Below are positions 9,291 through 17,417 of a stretch of 64,000 bases of DNA, piece after piece. The notes below the pieces were generated by a model. The model had not been told where the DNA came from. It searched no databases and worked only from the letters and a program-made list of their open reading frames with translations. Both the position numbers and the translations under genes were made by a program. Within the stretch, counting starts at the first letter, position 1, and every line of letters starts with the position of its first letter. Source of the DNA: Marinobacter sp. BGYM27 (GTDB taxonomy: Bacteria; Pseudomonadota; Gammaproteobacteria; Pseudomonadales; Oleiphilaceae); contig JANZNS010000002.1 in the NCBI GenBank assembly GCA_025153445.1, positions 62,001 through 126,000 of the forward strand, written 5' to 3'.

Positions 9291-10322
9291 TTAGGCAAGG
9301 CGCCAGCGAACAGACTCGCCGGCACGCAATGGTGTAATTGTGCCCGAACCCAGCGGCAGGGTAGCCGGCACTGTCCAGGGCTCACGCACCAGCGTAATGG
9401 TATCGGTATTGCGTGGCAGGCCGTAGAAATCAGGGCCGTTGAAACTGGCAAAGGCTTCAAGCTTGTCCAGCACGCCCAAATCTTCAAATGCCTCTGCGTA
9501 TAACTCAATGGCGCTGCTGGCGGAGAAACAGCCGGCGCAACCACAGCTTGTTTCCTTCTTACTGGTGTCGTGCGGGGCTGAATCCGTACCGAGAAAGAAG
9601 CGGCGGTCGCCGCTTACAACGGCATCCTGCAGGGCCTGCTGATGGCGCTGGCGCTTGAGAATAGGCAGGCAGTAGAGGTGTGGGCGAATGCCTCCGACCA
9701 GCATGTGGTTGCGGTTGTACAGCAGGTGCTGGGGCGTAATGGTGGCGGCCAGATTGCTTGTGCTGTTGGTCACAAATTCGGCGGAGTCCGCAGTGGTGAT
9801 GTGCTCGAGCACCACCTTAAGGTCGGGAAAGCGCTCAAGAGTCGGGGCGAGGACGCGTTCCAGAAACACCTTTTCCCGATCAAAAATATCGATGTCGGCA
9901 TCGGTTACTTCGCCGTGTACCAGCAACAACATGCCGCTATCGCTCATGGCCTGTAGTGCGGCGTCAATGTTGCGAATATCGGTGACGCCCGAGGCCGAGT
10001 TGGTAGTTGCGCCGGCCGGGTAGAGTTTGGCTGCTACAACACCTGCCGTTTTTGCGGCGTGTATATCAGCGGCAGTGGTTTGCTCTGTGAGATACAGCGT
10101 GACCAGCGGATCAAAATCGGCTCCCTGCGGCAGAGCCGCGAGAATGCGGTTGCGATACCCGATGGCCTGCTCAGCATTGAGAACCGGCGGCACCAGGTTA
10201 GGCATGATGATCGCGCGACGAAAACAGCGGGCGGAAGCCGGCACGGTGTCGGCAAGTGCGTCACCATCGCGCACGTGAAGGTGCCAGTCGTCAGGTCGGG
10301 TAATCGTCAGCGTAGTGGACAT
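9291..10322 (-). CDS. pyrC: Dihydroorotase PyrC
   Basis: Cyclises N-carbamoyl-aspartate to dihydroorotate, the third step of pyrimidine synthesis; cytosolic zinc enzyme. The 343-residue protein is the short class II type like E. coli PyrC. The metal pair is H14/H16 in [10 protein letters not shown], the carboxylated lysine is in [13 protein letters not shown] near 100, and later motifs are [36 protein letters not shown] and FLGTDSAPH. The cysteine loop CGCAGCF near 265 is also kept. First gene of the pyrC-rnt unit and divergent from motY. Confidence 0.97.
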   Translation of the reverse strand: MSTTLTITRPDDWHLHVRDGDALADTVPASARCFRRAIIMPNLVPPVLNAEQAIGYRNRILAALPQGADFDPLVTLYLTEQTTAADIHAAKTAGVVAAKLYPAGATTNSASGVTDIRNIDAALQAMSDSGMLLLVHGEVTDADIDIFDREKVFLERVLAPTLERFPDLKVVLEHITTADSAEFVTNSTSNLAATITPQHLLYNRNHMLVGGIRPHLYCLPILKRQRHQQALQDAVVSGDRRFFLGTDSAPHDTSKKETSCGCAGCFSASSAIELYAEAFEDLGVLDKLEAFASFNGPDFYGLPRNTDTITLVREPWTVPATLPLGSGTITPLRAGESVRWRLA

Positions 10323-10475
10323 CGTTAGCGCAGGGTTCCTTGGTCACAGTCTGGTGCTGCGCAGTATATCAGACACCGGGGACGAATTGCCCTGTCTTGA
10401 TACCCGGAAGGCCTGGCCCTGATCGCGCTGGTCTGATGACGATCCGATTACCGTGTTACTTTTTGTTCTCCTCAC

Positions 10476-10502
10476 TAAAGATATCCGGAGCCGGGTCGTT
10501 AA
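10476..10502 (+). promoter_or_regulatory. Putative sigma-28 (FliA) promoter for motY
   Basis: TAAAGATA, 11 bases, then GTCGTTAA. The flagellar sigma-28 consensus is TAAAGTTT-N11-GCCGATAA, so the -35 box matches 6 of 8, the -10 box 6 of 8 and the spacing exactly. It is 39 bases before the start of motY, a flagellar motor gene. No comparably good sigma-70 promoter is visible in this gap. Confidence 0.65.
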
Positions 10503-10541
10503 GCAGGTATCCCAATACACCTGCGAACCCTGGCATATCGC

Positions 10542-11450
10542 ATGAAATCAATCATTCGCCCTATTGTTGTCAGCGCTTTAATGCTGGCACCTGCATCCGG
10601 TAGCATTGCGCAGACATACGGTGCCGGCATTGAAAACAGTGAGTGGTACCTGAGTTCATCGGTGTTCAGTTGCACCTTGACGCATCAGGTTCCGGGCTAT
10701 GGTCGCGCGGTGTTCCAGCACCGAGCCGGGGAACGGCTGACATTCTATCTGGAGTCCGACGGCAAATTAATGAAGCCGGGCAACGGCGAACTTGTGGTGG
10801 AGGCGCCCAGCTGGCGCCCCGGGGTTAATCCTCAGCCACTGGGCAAAGTTGCGGTTTCCCGAGAGCGTCGGGCGGTAACAGTTGATCCCCTGCGCAGCAT
10901 GGCGATGGTGCAAGGCTTGATGTCCGGCATGTCGCCAACGGTAACGCGCACAGCCTGGTACAGCAGCGATCCGGTGCGGGTGAGGGTTTCCAATATTAAT
11001 TTCGCCGCAAACTACGGTGACTACCAGACCTGCGTCGCCAGCCTGTTGCCGGTCAATTACGATCAGATCCAGCGCTCAAAAATACACTTCTCGCTGGATA
11101 GCGCTGTCCTCAATGACGCTGATTACAATCGTTTGGATATGATTATCCTGTTCATCCAGGCTGACCCCAGCATCAGCAAAATTTATGTCGACGGCCACAC
11201 AGATAGCAGTGGATCCCGAATTCATAACCGCAGCCTGTCAGAAGAGCGGGCCAATGCAGTGACTGAATACCTCGTCCAGCAGGGCGGTATCGACAGCGAG
11301 AAGATCATCACTCGCTACCATGGCGAACGTTACCCGGCGTCGTCTCGCCCGGCGGAGAACCGTCGCACTACCGTCCGGCTTGAGCGGGAAGGTGAGCGGC
11401 GCGGATTGCAAAGGGCTGAAGCGGATGCTGATCCTCGCAAAAATGGGTGA
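10542..11450 (+). CDS. motY: MotY, sodium-driven flagellar motor protein (OmpA-like)
   Basis: Periplasmic T-ring protein that helps anchor the stator around the flagellar motor. Residues 1-23 look like a signal peptide ending SGSIA. The MotY-specific N-terminal domain follows (for example VFSCTLTHQVPGYGRAVF). From about residue 170 there is an OmpA/peptidoglycan-binding domain with IHFSLDSAVL, VDGHTDSSG, RSLSEERANAV and the RRT arginine pair near the end. Length 302. The ribosome site is weak. It lies between pyrC (divergent) and argG, the same setting as Pseudomonas motY, and carries a sigma-28-like promoter, which supports the flagellar role over a generic OmpA-family call. Confidence 0.9.
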   Translation: MKSIIRPIVVSALMLAPASGSIAQTYGAGIENSEWYLSSSVFSCTLTHQVPGYGRAVFQHRAGERLTFYLESDGKLMKPGNGELVVEAPSWRPGVNPQPLGKVAVSRERRAVTVDPLRSMAMVQGLMSGMSPTVTRTAWYSSDPVRVRVSNINFAANYGDYQTCVASLLPVNYDQIQRSKIHFSLDSAVLNDADYNRLDMIILFIQADPSISKIYVDGHTDSSGSRIHNRSLSEERANAVTEYLVQQGGIDSEKIITRYHGERYPASSRPAENRRTTVRLEREGERRGLQRAEADADPRKNG

Positions 11451-11540
11451 TACTGGCCCCAAGCACCGCTGAACCACCGCAGTAAAACGCCCGAATACGT
11501 CTGAAAGCGCTCTGAAAAGGGCGCTAATTCCTTCTGCCAA

Positions 11541-11569
11541 TTGGATGCAGCGCTGAGCTGCCGTACAAT
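11541..11569 (+). promoter_or_regulatory. Putative sigma-70 promoter for argG
   Basis: TTGGAT (11541-11546), a 17-base spacer, and TACAAT (11564-11569). Spacing is ideal and both boxes are close to consensus. It lies 95 bases before the argG start, leaving an 85-90 base leader. I see no convincing ArgR site. Confidence 0.6.
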
Positions 11570-11664
11570 AGCGCCCTTCCTAAAGTAATGAAGGCGTCAA
11601 AAGCGGCAGTTTGTTGCGTTGTTTGGCGTTATTCAATCATTTCTGATCGACGCGGAGCATGGGC

Positions 11665-12879
11665 ATGTCAGACATCAAAAAGGTTGTACTGGCGTATTCC
11701 GGAGGGCTTGATACCTCGGTAATCGTACGCTGGCTGCAAGATACCTATAACTGCGAAGTGGTGACCTTCACTGCGGATTTGGGCCAGGGCGAAGAAGTTG
11801 AACCTGCCCGCGCCAAGGCAGAGGCATTGGGTGTCAAAGAAATCTACATCGAAGACCTGCGAGAAGAATTCGTGCGCGACTTCGTGTTCCCCATGTTCCG
11901 CGCTAATACCGTCTATGAAGGCGAGTATCTGTTGGGTACCTCCATCGCCCGCCCGCTGATCTCCAAGTATCTGATCGACATTGCCAACGAAACCGGCGCA
12001 GACGCCATCTCTCATGGTGCGACTGGCAAGGGGAACGATCAGGTACGCTTCGAACTGGGCGCCTATGCACTGAAGCCTGGCGTGCACGTTATTGCACCAT
12101 GGCGTGAATGGGATCTGAATTCCCGTGAGAAGCTGCTGGCATACTGTGCCGAGCGTGATATCCCGGTTGAGATGAAGAAGGGCAAATCGCCTTACTCCAT
12201 GGATGCCAACCTGCTGCATATTTCCTATGAAGGCATGGTGCTGGAAGACCCTTGGGCCGAAGCCGAAGAAGATATGTGGCGTTGGAGCGTATCACCGGAA
12301 AAAGCCCCGGATACGCCAACCTACATTGAGCTGACCTACGAAAAAGGCGACATTGTTGCTATCGACGGTGAAGCGTTGAAGCCCCACGAAGTGTTGGCGA
12401 AACTGAACAAGGTCGGCGGCGATAATGGTATCGGTCGTCTCGACATTGTTGAGAACCGCTATGTTGGCATGAAGTCGCGTGGCTGCTACGAAACCCCGGG
12501 CGGAACCATCATGTTGCGTGCTCACCGCGGTATTGAGTCCATCACGCTGGACCGCGAAGTCGCGCACCTCAAAGACAGCCTGATGCCACGCTACGCCGAA
12601 GTGATCTACAACGGTTACTGGTGGTCGCCAGAGCGTGAAGCGATGCAGGCACTGATCGACCAGACCCAGATTCACGTGAATGGTGTTGTTCGCCTGAAAC
12701 TCTATAAAGGCAACGTAGACGTCGTGGGTCGTAAATCCGACGACTCACTGTTCGACGAAAAAATTGCCACCTTCGAAGAAGATCAAGGCGCCTATGATCA
12801 GAAAGATGCGGCCGGCTTTATCAAGCTGAACGCGCTGCGCCTGCGCATTGCTGCCGGCAAAGGTCGTAAGCCGGGCTAA
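11665..12879 (+). CDS. argG: Argininosuccinate synthase
   Basis: Condenses citrulline and aspartate with ATP to form argininosuccinate, the penultimate step of arginine synthesis. The ATP-binding loop [14 protein letters not shown] is at the N-terminus and [27 protein letters not shown] and [18 protein letters not shown] are diagnostic. I take the second ATG (11665; 404 residues) because GGAG lies 7 bases before it; the first ATG at 11659 has that same GGAG only one base away. It is preceded by its own promoter and followed by a terminator, so it is monocistronic. Confidence 0.97.
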   Translation: MSDIKKVVLAYSGGLDTSVIVRWLQDTYNCEVVTFTADLGQGEEVEPARAKAEALGVKEIYIEDLREEFVRDFVFPMFRANTVYEGEYLLGTSIARPLISKYLIDIANETGADAISHGATGKGNDQVRFELGAYALKPGVHVIAPWREWDLNSREKLLAYCAERDIPVEMKKGKSPYSMDANLLHISYEGMVLEDPWAEAEEDMWRWSVSPEKAPDTPTYIELTYEKGDIVAIDGEALKPHEVLAKLNKVGGDNGIGRLDIVENRYVGMKSRGCYETPGGTIMLRAHRGIESITLDREVAHLKDSLMPRYAEVIYNGYWWSPEREAMQALIDQTQIHVNGVVRLKLYKGNVDVVGRKSDDSLFDEKIATFEEDQGAYDQKDAAGFIKLNALRLRIAAGKGRKPG

Positions 12880-12887
12880 AGTTCGAT

Positions 12888-12918
12888 TGGGGAATCTGGC
12901 GGCGCGTCAGATTCCCCA
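12888..12918 (+). terminator. Terminator after argG
   Basis: An 11-bp perfect stem (TGGGGAATCTG with its complement, 9-base loop) nine bases after the argG stop. Only a short T-tract (GGCTTTTG) follows. Confidence 0.75.
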
Positions 12919-13204
12919 GGCTTTTGAAAACCTCGTCACCTCTCTGTGCTCACAACACGTCTTTTGCTCTCATTCTTTCTATCTTTCTCCATTTCAAGCT
13001 TACGCCCGATAGTAAAAAGCTGATCCTTGCTTAAATGGTTTTCTATCCTAAATATTATATAAATCATCTTGTTACAGTCTGAAACAGTAAAGACTGAACA
13101 ATTGCTCACGTTTTTGTGTGAGCCGTTGATGACTTCTGCTAGCCTGAACTTTGGTCTATGACGACCTCTTCTAAAGATCAACAATCAAAAAATGGAAGAT
13201 AACA
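12919..13204. other. AT-rich intergenic region before the acylase gene
   Basis: With the argG terminator this is a 325-base gap. It is notably AT-rich around 13010-13080. A frame of 82 codons on the minus strand (12936-13184) has no ribosome site or recognisable family and is not called. A perfect 6-bp inverted repeat CAGTCT-N10-AGACTG lies at 13075-13096, about 110 bases before the acylase start, and could be an operator. Confidence 0.5.
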
Positions 13205-15943
13205 ATGAAATACAAAAGGTTGGGGCTTGGTAGCTCCTCTCGGGGGCACCTTCGTGTTCTGGGGCTGGCGGTTGCAGGCAGTTTATTGTTGAGTGGTTGT
13301 GGTGATGACAGCTCCTCAGGTGGGGGTTCGGCGAGCGTTGATCCGTTAACGCCCGAGAACGGTCAGTTAAAGGCCACAATACGGCGCACGACAAATGGCG
13401 TCCCCCATATCAAGGCTGACGATTTGTCTTCAGCTGCTTTTGGTTCGGGCTACGTTCAGGCGCAGGACAACGTCTGTCTTTTGGCGGAAGCTATCGTTAA
13501 GGCTCGCAGTGAGCGCTCAAAATACTTTGGGCCCGACGCTGTATTGGGCTCCGGTGATTTCATGAACGTCATCAATGATTTCTCCTATAAAGCACAGGAT
13601 ATTTTGGGCGGTGCCCAACGTGACTACGCCAATCTGTCACCGGAAAGCCGCGCAATGATTGATGGCTTTACCGCGGGCTATAACAAATATATTGCCGATA
13701 CTCCGGCGACCGACTTGCCGGCGGAATGCCGCAATCAGCCGTGGGTCAAGGAAATCGAACCAACGGATCTTCTGGCGCACTATCGCATTGTCGGGCAGTA
13801 CGCGAGTGGCGCACTCTTTGCCACCGGTGCTGTTTTTGTCGCGGTTCCGCCAAGTGGGTCGCCAGCTCCCTCGCCGGTGATTGCAAAGTCGATGACAGAA
13901 AAAGACTTTGATCGAGTTGGCGTGGCCGAGAAAGCCAAGCGCTATGCTTCAAGTCGCACGAACTACAACGAGACGGGTCTTGCCAGCAATGCCTGGGGTA
14001 TCGGCGGCGATATGACAGAGCAGGGCCGGGGCGCACTTCTTGCCAACCCCCACTTCCCATATACGGGCCATCGTCGGTTGTATCAGGTGCAGATGACCGT
14101 TCCCGGCTACCTGAATATCAACGGCGCGGGCTTGCTGGGTACTGCCATTCCGCTGATCAATTTCAACGAAAACCTGGCCTGGTCGCATACTGTTACCACC
14201 AGTCGCCGTTTTACGATGTATGAGTTGACGCTCAAGTCCGGCGACGAGATGACCTATATCAAAGACGGGGAAGAAAAGCCGATCACCAGCAAAACCTTCC
14301 AGATTGAGGTGGCCAATGGTACTGCAACCCCAACGGTTCTGGAGCGGAAATTCTATTTTTCCGAGTACGGCCCAATGTTGGCAGCTGATGCTGTAACCGG
14401 CGGCGGGTTGCCGGCCTGGGGTGGCGTTAATTCCCAGGGCACAACGGTGGCATACACCTATCGCGATGCTAACGCCAATACCAGTGGTCTGCTGGATACC
14501 TGGCTGCAAATGAGTCGCGCATCCAACCTGCAAGAATTCCAGGATGTGTTCAGAAACTGTGGCTCCACGCTTTGGACCAACTCAACCTATGCCGATGACC
14601 AAGGTAATGCCTTCTATATCGATAGCAGTTCGGTGCCCAATCTGTCGCAAACGTCGCTTTCGACGATCGATTTCAAGCGTCGTTTCAGTACCGCTTACAA
14701 CACTTTGTTTGAAAACGGTCTTACCTTGCTGGACGGAAGCTCGTCCAGGGATGATTGGGTTGAAGGTGAGTGTAATGGCCTGGCGCCATACGACGCCAAG
14801 CCCAAACTGCTGCGTTCGGATTTTGTCCAGAACTCGAACAGCAGTTACTGGTCAACCAATCCGGCAGCATTCCTGACCGGCTACTCTCCAATGTTTGGTT
14901 CCGAGAAAACCGAAATTAATCCACGTACTCGCCTTGGCATCAAAATGCTGCAAAACCCAATGGATCACGGCCTGGATGTGAATACGCCGGCACCGGCGGG
15001 GCAGGATGGCAAGTTTGGCGCGAAAGATCTCATTGGCGCTATCTGGAACGACCGCGCCTGGTATTCGGAGCAATTTCTGGGTGAGCTTCTGCAACGGTGC
15101 GACTTGATTGGCGGCACGAATGTCACCGTACCCACGGCGTTACTGCCAGCAGACCCGGTTGTTGCGCCGCCGGGTGGAGGATCTCGCGCAGTGACTGCAG
15201 GCTGTGACGCTTTGAAAAACTGGAATGGAACGTACGGGCTTGATAGCACTGGCGCTCATACGTTCCGAGCCTTTATTGACATATACAGGCGTAGCTTTCC
15301 GGACGATCTGCAAACCGCCTTCAATTCGGCTGACCCGGTTAATACCCCCGCTGACCCTTCAGCAGACAACAAAGGAACAGGGGATGACCACATGCTCCAG
15401 GCGCTGGCTGCGGGGCTGACAGTGCTGGATGAAGCCGGCATTGCATACGATGCGAAACTTGGTGATGTGCAGTATTACCAGCCTTCAGGCAGCGTGCCGC
15501 CAGGCAGTCCGCTTGCCAGCGCCATGACTCAGGGGGCAAAAATTCCCTGGCACGGTGGTGATGGCAATGTAGACGGTGCGTTCAACGCGATTGGTGTTGT
15601 CGACTCAGATTTTGCTGAGGATACGATCATTCCGCGCATCAACACGCCGGAGTACAACAGCGCGTCGGGTAGCCGCTTTGCGGCGGGCCTTTCCAGTAAC
15701 TCAGGGGAAGGATGGAATATTGCGCGCGGCACTAGTTGGCATTTTGGTCTGGAATTTACTGACCAGGGGCCCGAAGCCTATGGACTGGTGAGCTATTCTC
15801 AGTCGAGTGATGAAATGTCACCGTACTTTGAGGACCAGAGTCAGCGCTATTCTGACAAGAATTACCGCAAACTGTTGTTCTCTGAATCGGAGATTATGGC
15901 GAATCTGCTACCGCAAGGTGAAACTACGATTACCAGCGACTGA
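13205..15943 (+). CDS. Penicillin/AHL acylase-family lipoprotein (Ntn hydrolase)
   Basis: A 912-residue amidase of the penicillin G acylase/acyl-homoserine lactone acylase superfamily. A basic start and hydrophobic stretch lead to the lipobox LLSGC near residue 35, so it is probably an envelope lipoprotein. These enzymes are cut autocatalytically into two chains; the likely nucleophile is S261 in SNAWGIGG, the first residue of the large chain. The alpha-chain motif FGSGYVQAQDN and the beta-chain stretches LANPHFPY, AWSHTV and YADDQGNAFYID also fit. Substrate cannot be read from sequence: acyl-homoserine lactones, other N-acyl amines or beta-lactams are all possible. GGAAGAT precedes the ATG. 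A terminator follows, so the gene stands alone. Confidence 0.85.
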   Translation: MKYKRLGLGSSSRGHLRVLGLAVAGSLLLSGCGDDSSSGGGSASVDPLTPENGQLKATIRRTTNGVPHIKADDLSSAAFGSGYVQAQDNVCLLAEAIVKARSERSKYFGPDAVLGSGDFMNVINDFSYKAQDILGGAQRDYANLSPESRAMIDGFTAGYNKYIADTPATDLPAECRNQPWVKEIEPTDLLAHYRIVGQYASGALFATGAVFVAVPPSGSPAPSPVIAKSMTEKDFDRVGVAEKAKRYASSRTNYNETGLASNAWGIGGDMTEQGRGALLANPHFPYTGHRRLYQVQMTVPGYLNINGAGLLGTAIPLINFNENLAWSHTVTTSRRFTMYELTLKSGDEMTYIKDGEEKPITSKTFQIEVANGTATPTVLERKFYFSEYGPMLAADAVTGGGLPAWGGVNSQGTTVAYTYRDANANTSGLLDTWLQMSRASNLQEFQDVFRNCGSTLWTNSTYADDQGNAFYIDSSSVPNLSQTSLSTIDFKRRFSTAYNTLFENGLTLLDGSSSRDDWVEGECNGLAPYDAKPKLLRSDFVQNSNSSYWSTNPAAFLTGYSPMFGSEKTEINPRTRLGIKMLQNPMDHGLDVNTPAPAGQDGKFGAKDLIGAIWNDRAWYSEQFLGELLQRCDLIGGTNVTVPTALLPADPVVAPPGGGSRAVTAGCDALKNWNGTYGLDSTGAHTFRAFIDIYRRSFPDDLQTAFNSADPVNTPADPSADNKGTGDDHMLQALAAGLTVLDEAGIAYDAKLGDVQYYQPSGSVPPGSPLASAMTQGAKIPWHGGDGNVDGAFNAIGVVDSDFAEDTIIPRINTPEYNSASGSRFAAGLSSNSGEGWNIARGTSWHFGLEFTDQGPEAYGLVSYSQSSDEMSPYFEDQSQRYSDKNYRKLLFSESEIMANLLPQGETTITSD

Positions 15944-15973
15944 TAGCGGGCTGTAATATTGATGTGAAATGAG

Positions 15974-16005
15974 AAAGCCGGCTGCCCTTGGGTAGCCGGC
16001 TTTTT
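15974..16005. terminator. Terminator between acylase and GGDEF gene
   Basis: A 10-bp stem AAAGCCGGCT/AGCCGGCTTT with a 10-base loop and a five-T tail, 30 bases after the acylase stop, between convergent genes; usable from both sides. Confidence 0.9.
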
Positions 16006-16061
16006 AGTTGGAAGCAGGCACTTTGCAGCGCTATATGCCAGATGTCGTTAGCGTTCGAGCG

Positions 16062-17243
16062 CTATCCATTAGTGTTTTGTTGCGTAAGTACCGACTCGGT
16101 TGATGCCGGTGTTTCGCGGGCGACCCTGTTGCGACCGTTCTGCTTTGCGCTGTAGAGCGCCTGATCGGCCCGGGCAATGGTATCTTCAGTGTCTTCGCCC
16201 TCTCGGCATTGAGCAACGCCAATGGATATCGTAACCGAGAATTCAGGCTCAATGCCGTTGAAGCGCAGCGCGGCGATATCGGCGCGCACCCGTTCCGCTT
16301 TTATCTCGGCGCCTTCCAGCATGGTCTGGGGCAAAATCATCAGGAATTCCTCCCCGCCGTACCGGCCAAAACAGTCAATTTGCCTGAGGCCCTTGTGAAC
16401 AGTTTGTGCGACTTCTTTCAGAATCTGATCGCCGGCCTGATGCCCGAAGGTGTCGTTTACCTGCTTGAAGAAATCAATATCCAGAATGCACACACTGAAA
16501 GGGCCATGGGTGCGACTGAACCTGTTGGCCTCTTCGGTTAATACCGCGAACAGTTTGCGACGGTTGCAGACCCCGGTCAGCTCATCGATGTTCACCAATT
16601 CATTGATGCGGGCCATGGCATGTTTGAGCTCCTGGTTCTTCTTCCTGAGCTTACCGCGCAGGCCGCTTATGAACCCTCCGATCATGGCGATCTGCGCCAT
16701 AACAAGGAAGTAGGCGAATATCTGAACCAACTCCAGAGACACGTCCAGAATTTCCGGCTTTGTCATCCACAGTGCAAAGACAAGCCCGGCATATGCCAGA
16801 ACAAAGCAGCCCGCAACAACGAAAAAATCACGGGTTTTGAGTGCGAGAATACCGTATAGCGCCGGCACAACCGCAATCAACAGAAATATCGTACGCGCCT
16901 GGGCGGCTTCCAGAAAGTACATCACCCATAGCGGTGGCAGGGCAGACGCCACAATTTGCAAGGCAGTCAGGGCGGGATCTTTCAGTCGAAGATTAATATT
17001 GGTTTTGATCAGAGTAAAAAAGGCACCGTTGATCAGCAGTGACGCGATAAAAAACTGAACGACGACTGAAAACGGTAATAGTGATTGGAACCAGAACATG
17101 ACAACCACAGCAAACGTCACCTGGTATGACAAAAACGACATACCCAGGCGGCGAAGTCTGAGACGTTGTTCTTGCTCAATGCGGTTTGGTGACAGTGTTG
17201 AGGGTTCCTTTACTGAGTTTCGGGAGTCTGTATCTGGAGGCAT
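16062..17243 (-). CDS. Membrane diguanylate cyclase (GGDEF)
   Basis: Synthesises the second messenger cyclic di-GMP. About six hydrophobic segments lie between residues 35 and 195 with no recognisable extracytoplasmic sensor domain, followed by a short helix and a GGDEF domain (about 215-375). The active site is intact as GGEEF (296-300), and the inhibitory I-site RxxD is present as RQID (287-290), five residues before it, so product inhibition is expected. DELTG and LDIDFFKQVND are also typical. Length 393. It is a single gene between the acylase and VolA-like lipase genes. The signal sensed by the membrane part is unknown. Confidence 0.93.
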   Translation of the reverse strand: MPPDTDSRNSVKEPSTLSPNRIEQEQRLRLRRLGMSFLSYQVTFAVVVMFWFQSLLPFSVVVQFFIASLLINGAFFTLIKTNINLRLKDPALTALQIVASALPPLWVMYFLEAAQARTIFLLIAVVPALYGILALKTRDFFVVAGCFVLAYAGLVFALWMTKPEILDVSLELVQIFAYFLVMAQIAMIGGFISGLRGKLRKKNQELKHAMARINELVNIDELTGVCNRRKLFAVLTEEANRFSRTHGPFSVCILDIDFFKQVNDTFGHQAGDQILKEVAQTVHKGLRQIDCFGRYGGEEFLMILPQTMLEGAEIKAERVRADIAALRFNGIEPEFSVTISIGVAQCREGEDTEDTIARADQALYSAKQNGRNRVARETPASTESVLTQQNTNG

Positions 17244-17349
17244 TAGACAGCCGTTTTTTATTATTGAATGGGATCGTCATGGATTATATGCAAAGCCTAG
17301 TTCTTTTTTTGTGTTAGGCGTTGCACAAATTTGGGGCTGAGAGTGGGGG

Positions 17350-17386
17350 AATAAAAAAAGCCCTTTAACTTTCGCTAAAGGGCTTT
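17350..17386 (-). terminator. Terminator after VolA-like lipase gene
   Basis: An 11-bp perfect stem (17357-17367 with 17376-17386); on the minus strand it is followed by seven T. It lies 32 bases beyond the lipase stop. Confidence 0.92.
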
Positions 17387-17417
17387 GCTCTGAGGTGCTG
17401 TGGATCAGCTTATGGAT

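Noticed and set aside
12936-13184. 82-codon minus-strand frame between argG and the acylase gene
   Set aside because: AT-rich intergenic DNA with no ribosome site and no known motif; more likely promoter DNA.
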